NCBI GenBank assembly: GCA_029582165.1
Contig: CM055872.1
Span: 49,117,695-49,181,694 of the forward strand
Reading direction: 5' to 3'
From: Portulaca oleracea
Taxonomy: Eukaryota > Streptophyta > Magnoliopsida > Caryophyllales > Portulacaceae
Length of the DNA: 64,000 nucleotides
The notes below the pieces were generated by a model, which worked only from the letters and a program-made list of their open reading frames with translations, made no database searches and was not told where the DNA came from. Positions 60,291 to 64,000 of the stretch are shown here, piece by piece. How positions within the stretch are numbered: position 1 is the first letter of the stretch; each line of letters begins with the position of its first letter. The position numbers and the translations under genes are program-made.

Positions 60291-60291
<1 letters not shown>

Positions 60292-60336
<45 letters not shown>
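60292..60336. repeat. (AT)n microsatellite
   Basis: About 22 TA units directly abutting the end of the LTR at 60337. Confidence 0.95.
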
Positions 60337-60340
<4 letters not shown>

Positions 60341-61019
60341 ACGCCCCGGGAATTCGATTATGAAAATGTCACAATCAAACTAACATTGACAGAAATTCAG
60401 CGGAAGACTTAACTTTTATTTGGGCGTCACTGCCATATCCCCGAAGGAATACAAGGCGAGAAGGAAAAACTACAACTATTTAACAACGGAAATATCAATT
60501 AAACAACCTAAGAGTTTGGAATAACATCCGAAACGTCAAGACTGTCAAACTTTTAATACAATTCCAAAACTAAAACTCTAAACGTCCTCACTGCTAGTTC
60601 CCGTCCCCATCACATAGTTGATCTTCACCTGAAAACAAAACATTTAGAAAAATGAGGGGAAATCTCAATAATGTCTACCCCTAACTGTCAAAACGTTTTA
60701 AAGTTCATTTCAATTCATTTGAGAGTCAAACCTTTTCGCAACTCATTTAAGTCCCAACCCAGAAATAAATAGAGTTCAGAAATAACAGAACTTTAAAACC
60801 AACAGTACCAACCTTCAACTCAGAAAATACATTCCAGAAATCTCAACTAATATTTCAACAATTCAGAAACAGACATCAGAAATCAGAAACAGAGTAATCA
60901 TTTCCTCAGAAAACAATCAAATTTTTATTATGCGGGCGGGATTTGCCTATCCCCAGAATATCATAACGCAGAAATAGAACGTGGATGACCAGTCCAGAAC
61001 CAGAATAAATTTCAGAAAC

Positions 61020-61249
61020 ATATCGGGACATCCTCGATCTCTTGATAACTCCCATGCACGAACAGATCATGGTCTTTGGGTTGTTACCCGCAGTTATATC
61101 AGGGCATCCCCTGATCTCTTGATAACTCCCCTGCACGAACAGATCATGGTCTTTGGGTCGTTACCCGCAGTAATATATCAGGGCCTCCCCTGATCTCTTG
61201 ATAACTCCCCTGCAGGAACAGATCCTGGTCTTCGGGTTGTTACCCGCAA
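61020..61249. repeat. Three tandem 76-79-bp units inside the LTR
   Basis: Units start ATATCRGGRC at 61020, 61096 and 61175. All contain CTTGATAACTCCC, CGAACAGATC and GGGTTGTTACCCGCA with a few changes. Confidence 0.9.
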
Positions 61250-61739
61250 CCCGCTTATGGTTTCACTTTGTTTATTAGTATCTTATGGAGTTCAGACGTC
61301 AGACTTTTCAACAAAACCCAACCCAATTTCCAAAATCGACATAATAAAAATCTCAGAGTTTAAAAGACTGTCACGTTTTACTCAACTCAGAAACGAACTC
61401 TTAGACATCCAAATCAGACAGTCTAATTTTATAGAAAATCCCTACGAGATGCATGTTGCATAAAAGCATTAAAATCACAAAGCAGATAAAATAGCATCCC
61501 AATGGGGATTAGGACATAGACATTACGAGCGAACTTCTCTCTTTCGCAACACTTACACACGGGAGCTAACTATTGCGTCGTCTCGCCCGGACCTAGAATT
61601 CGAATATAAACTTCTAAAATTAATACTCGATTTCTACGAAAGTTAGTTACGCACGAATCCTACCATACCCCAACCTTAGCCTTTAGTTAGCCTTGTAACA
61701 AGCATAACTATCACAACACAAATTTTCTAAAGATAATAT

Positions 61740-62410
61740 AATAAAATCGAAACGACACGTTTAAAACCATAACTCGGTACTAATACTTTAATAATAATAT
61801 TACGTAGGGTTTTTGAACATAATAATAATGACACGAAACTTTATAATAATAATTAATATGAAGCTTTATAAATGATAACATGGACATTATAATAACACGA
61901 AACTATATAATAAAATCATGAAACCAAGAATAATATTACGAAACTTAATATTAATAATGCGACCTTACGAAATTTAATAATAATAATAATAATACAGAAC
62001 TTATTAATAATAATAATAATAATACGAACTTACGAAACTTTATAATAATAATACGGACCTTAATATAAAAAACTAAATAATTATAATACGAAATTAAATA
62101 ACTTAAAACTTAATAACAATAATACGAAACTTAATAATTTATGAAAACTTAATAATAATATAACACTTACTAAAATTACGAATTTAATAATAATAACTTA
62201 TAAAAACTTATTAATAACTTATAAAGCTTTAATAATAACTTAAAGTATGAAGACTAGATAATAAAATTACGATACTAAATAATAAAAGTTGCAAAACTAA
62301 GTAATAAAATTACAAGTCAATAATATGGTTTCAAACTAAATAATAAAATTATGAAACATAATATTTACTTATAATATGGACTTAATAATAGTAATAACTT
62401 GAAATATTAA
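61740..62410. repeat. TAA-rich degenerate microsatellite region
   Basis: Repeated AATAATAATACGAAACTTAA-type words; low-complexity DNA within the LTR. Confidence 0.8.
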
Positions 62411-63524
62411 GACACTTAAACCCTAATAATATTCTTAACAAAACTCAACCCATACACGCACATTAACCCACAACCCATAACAACCCTTGAACCCTTGACC
62501 CAACCCACACCTAGAGCCATGCATACGTGAACAGTGACTCTAACACACAACACACATTCAGCCTAAAACACTAGGAAGAGAGAGAGAGAGAGAGGGTTAT
62601 ACTAGCAAGGGAACAATGTCCAAGGGGTGGCGGCGCTGGGTGGTGATGGGGCGGCGCTGGGTGGCTGAGTAGGCGGAGGTGGACGACGTCCGAAGCGGTG
62701 GTCGGTGGTCCGGTGTCGGTTGGTCGGGGATAGAAGAGAACTGAAGCAGGGGGTTTGGTTGGGTGCGTCGGGCGGCGAGATGGTGGTCGACGGTAGGTGC
62801 GGTGGTCGTGCGGCGGTGGTACGACGAGCTGGGTGGTGGCCGGTGCTGATGCCGGCGATGGTTGGCGGAACGGTGGTAGTCGGCGACGCAGGGAGGAGGG
62901 TAGTTTGAGGTTGGTTTGAGGGAGATGCGTGGGTGGTGCAATGGGGTCCGGTTTTGCAAGGTGGTGGCGTGGTGCATCGGGGTGGCGGCAGGTTGTGGTG
63001 TGGTGGCTGCGGTGGCATAATGTGGTGGTTGTGGGTGGTGCGTTGGGGTTTAAATAGGAGAAGAAGGGATGGAGGGTTTGCATGGGGTGGGGTCGGCGTG
63101 CCTGTGGAAATGTATGGGGCTTGCATGGGGAAAGGGGGGCGTGGGAGAGAGAAAAAGTGGTATGGCGTGGGAGGCAGCATGGGATGGAGGGAAGATATAA
63201 ACTGGTCCTAATAAAATGTACCTGATAACCGAAAATTTTCTGACTGATATTATTCAGTCACTAAAAATTCCCAACACCTCTCATAAAAATTTTCTCCTAA
63301 AAACGACATTGTTTCTTCTAAAATGGATCCCACAACTGATCCCAATAAAAATCAGTTGATAGTCGAAACTTTCTTAACTGATAATTTTCAGACTCTAAAA
63401 ATTTCAACGAACTTATCCGCGGTCCTAAAAGCTCCACGTGTTAATAGTATATAATTAAACGGAAAAATAACACACGTCAGGAATTATAACGGTAGACTTT
63501 AATAGAAATTTTCGGGGTTTTACA

Positions 63525-63640
63525 TCATTACCTCCTTAAAGAAGTTTCGTCCTCGAAACTTAAACTCATACTTAACGACTTCTTGGACGGAAACAAACGG
63601 TAGCTGTAACCAAAGACTCGGGGTTTTACATCATTACTTT
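63525..63640 (-). other. Duplicated pol end / polypurine tract / LTR start junction
   Basis: The reverse-strand text GTTTCGAGGACGAAACTTCT followed by AAGGAGGTAATGATGTAAAACC occurs at 63559-63510. A variant (GTTTCGGGGACGAAACTC ... AGTAATGATGTAAAACCCCG) occurs at about 63665-63618. The end of the internal region plus the first few tens of LTR bases are therefore present twice in tandem. Confidence 0.75.
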
Positions 63641-63689
63641 CTTTAAAAGAGTTTCGTCCCCGAAACTCGATATGCCATAAGCATAAGAG

Positions 63690-64000
63690 CCAAAACCTAA
63701 TTATACTGTAATTTATGAGGAAAGGAGAGATGAGTACCAGTGTCAACGCCATTCAAATTTTCTGCTTCACTGCCTCGCATTAGGTATACTCGTCCTCCTT
63801 GGTTGCGCGGGACCTGATATTGCTGACGAGGTGGGTGTTGATTGGGTGGCCTGTTACGATTGACCTGGTTGCCATTGGAGCCATCTCGATTCAGATGTTG
63901 TTGCCTTGGGTTCCCGTTGTAGTCTCCTCGATTATGGTATGTTGAGGGTGAGGCTCCTTGATTGTTGGTCCTTCCATGGTTAGATCCTTCTGGTGCTGGA
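63690..64000 (-). pseudogene. gag C-terminal fragment of a gypsy element, reverse strand (partial at window edge)
   Basis: The reverse strand reads NHGRTNNQGASPSTYHNRGD, then NRPPNQHPPRQQYQVPRNQG and GRVYLMRGSEAEN. This is the N/Q/R/P-rich tail of gag that normally runs into the protease. Here it is followed within about 60 bp by the end of pol and the LTR, so nearly all of pol is deleted. Confidence 0.65.

Larger units (their letters stand above)
60337..63524 (-). repeat. 3.2-kb 3' LTR of a gypsy element, reverse strand
   Basis: On the reverse strand it starts TGTAAAACCCCGAAAATT at 63524 and ends CCCGGGGCGTCACA at 60337. It is preceded by AAGGAGGTAATGA, the usual polypurine tract and spacer. 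It contains three tandem units of 76-79 bp (61020-61249), TAA-rich DNA (61740-62400) and a G-rich, C-poor block on the forward strand (62590-63190). Confidence 0.75.

Noticed and set aside
62571..63180. Three overlapping proline/threonine/histidine-rich reverse-strand frames of 126-192 residues
   Set aside because: They are open in several frames at once because this strand is C-rich and poor in stop codons. They lie in an LTR with no conserved protein.

Overview
This window is nuclear DNA of a flowering plant, most likely a eudicot (order not determined). The evidence is three intron-rich, clearly plant-type genes with GT-AG splice sites, long AT-rich non-coding stretches, and many nested plant transposons. 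There is no bacterial-style gene organisation, no rRNA or tRNA gene that I can support, and no CRISPR array. The three genes were reconstructed exon by exon from conserved protein sequence and splice-site phase. (1) 677-10519 (+): an O-acetylserine (thiol) lyase (cysteine synthase) gene; nine exons are visible and the 5' end lies off the left edge. (2) 11825-18693 (-): a complete vacuolar processing enzyme (legumain) of nine exons and 492 residues, convergent with gene 1. (3) 41818-49489 (-): a complete EARLY FLOWERING 3 (ELF3) circadian-clock gene of four exons and 692 residues, with a probable GC-AG first intron, a poly-asparagine tract and a poly-proline tract. Region by region: 1-214 is the end of a Stowaway-type MITE. 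The cysteine synthase introns carry an Au-like SINE (873-1017) and a 4.45-kb internally deleted LTR retrotransposon (3135-7584). The legumain introns carry a Helitron (13796-14473) and a large fold-back element (17599-17959). 19769-22294 is a truncated reverse-strand relative of the element in gene 1. 23147-35200 is an Athila-like Ty3/gypsy element split by four later insertions; three of them (a Cassandra 5S-bearing solo LTR and two other solo LTRs) lie in its 5' LTR, and one in its protease region that itself carries a small MITE. 35760-37020 is a copia pol relic followed by a second Cassandra LTR. 37030-41850 holds two direct copies of about 1.6 kb that both include the end of ELF3. After ELF3, 51060-58170 contains two gypsy 3' ends facing each other with a TRIM and a solo LTR inserted. 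58180-59125 is a tandem array of about 191 bp per unit, and 60337-64000 is a 3.2-kb LTR plus gag remnant of a reverse-strand gypsy element. The three genes do not form an operon or an obvious pathway: one is sulfur assimilation, one vacuolar protein maturation and one circadian/photoperiod control. The most noteworthy non-genic signals are arrays of short CACG-NN(N)-CGTG palindromes in several otherwise different LTR families, and the precisely datable nesting of insertions.
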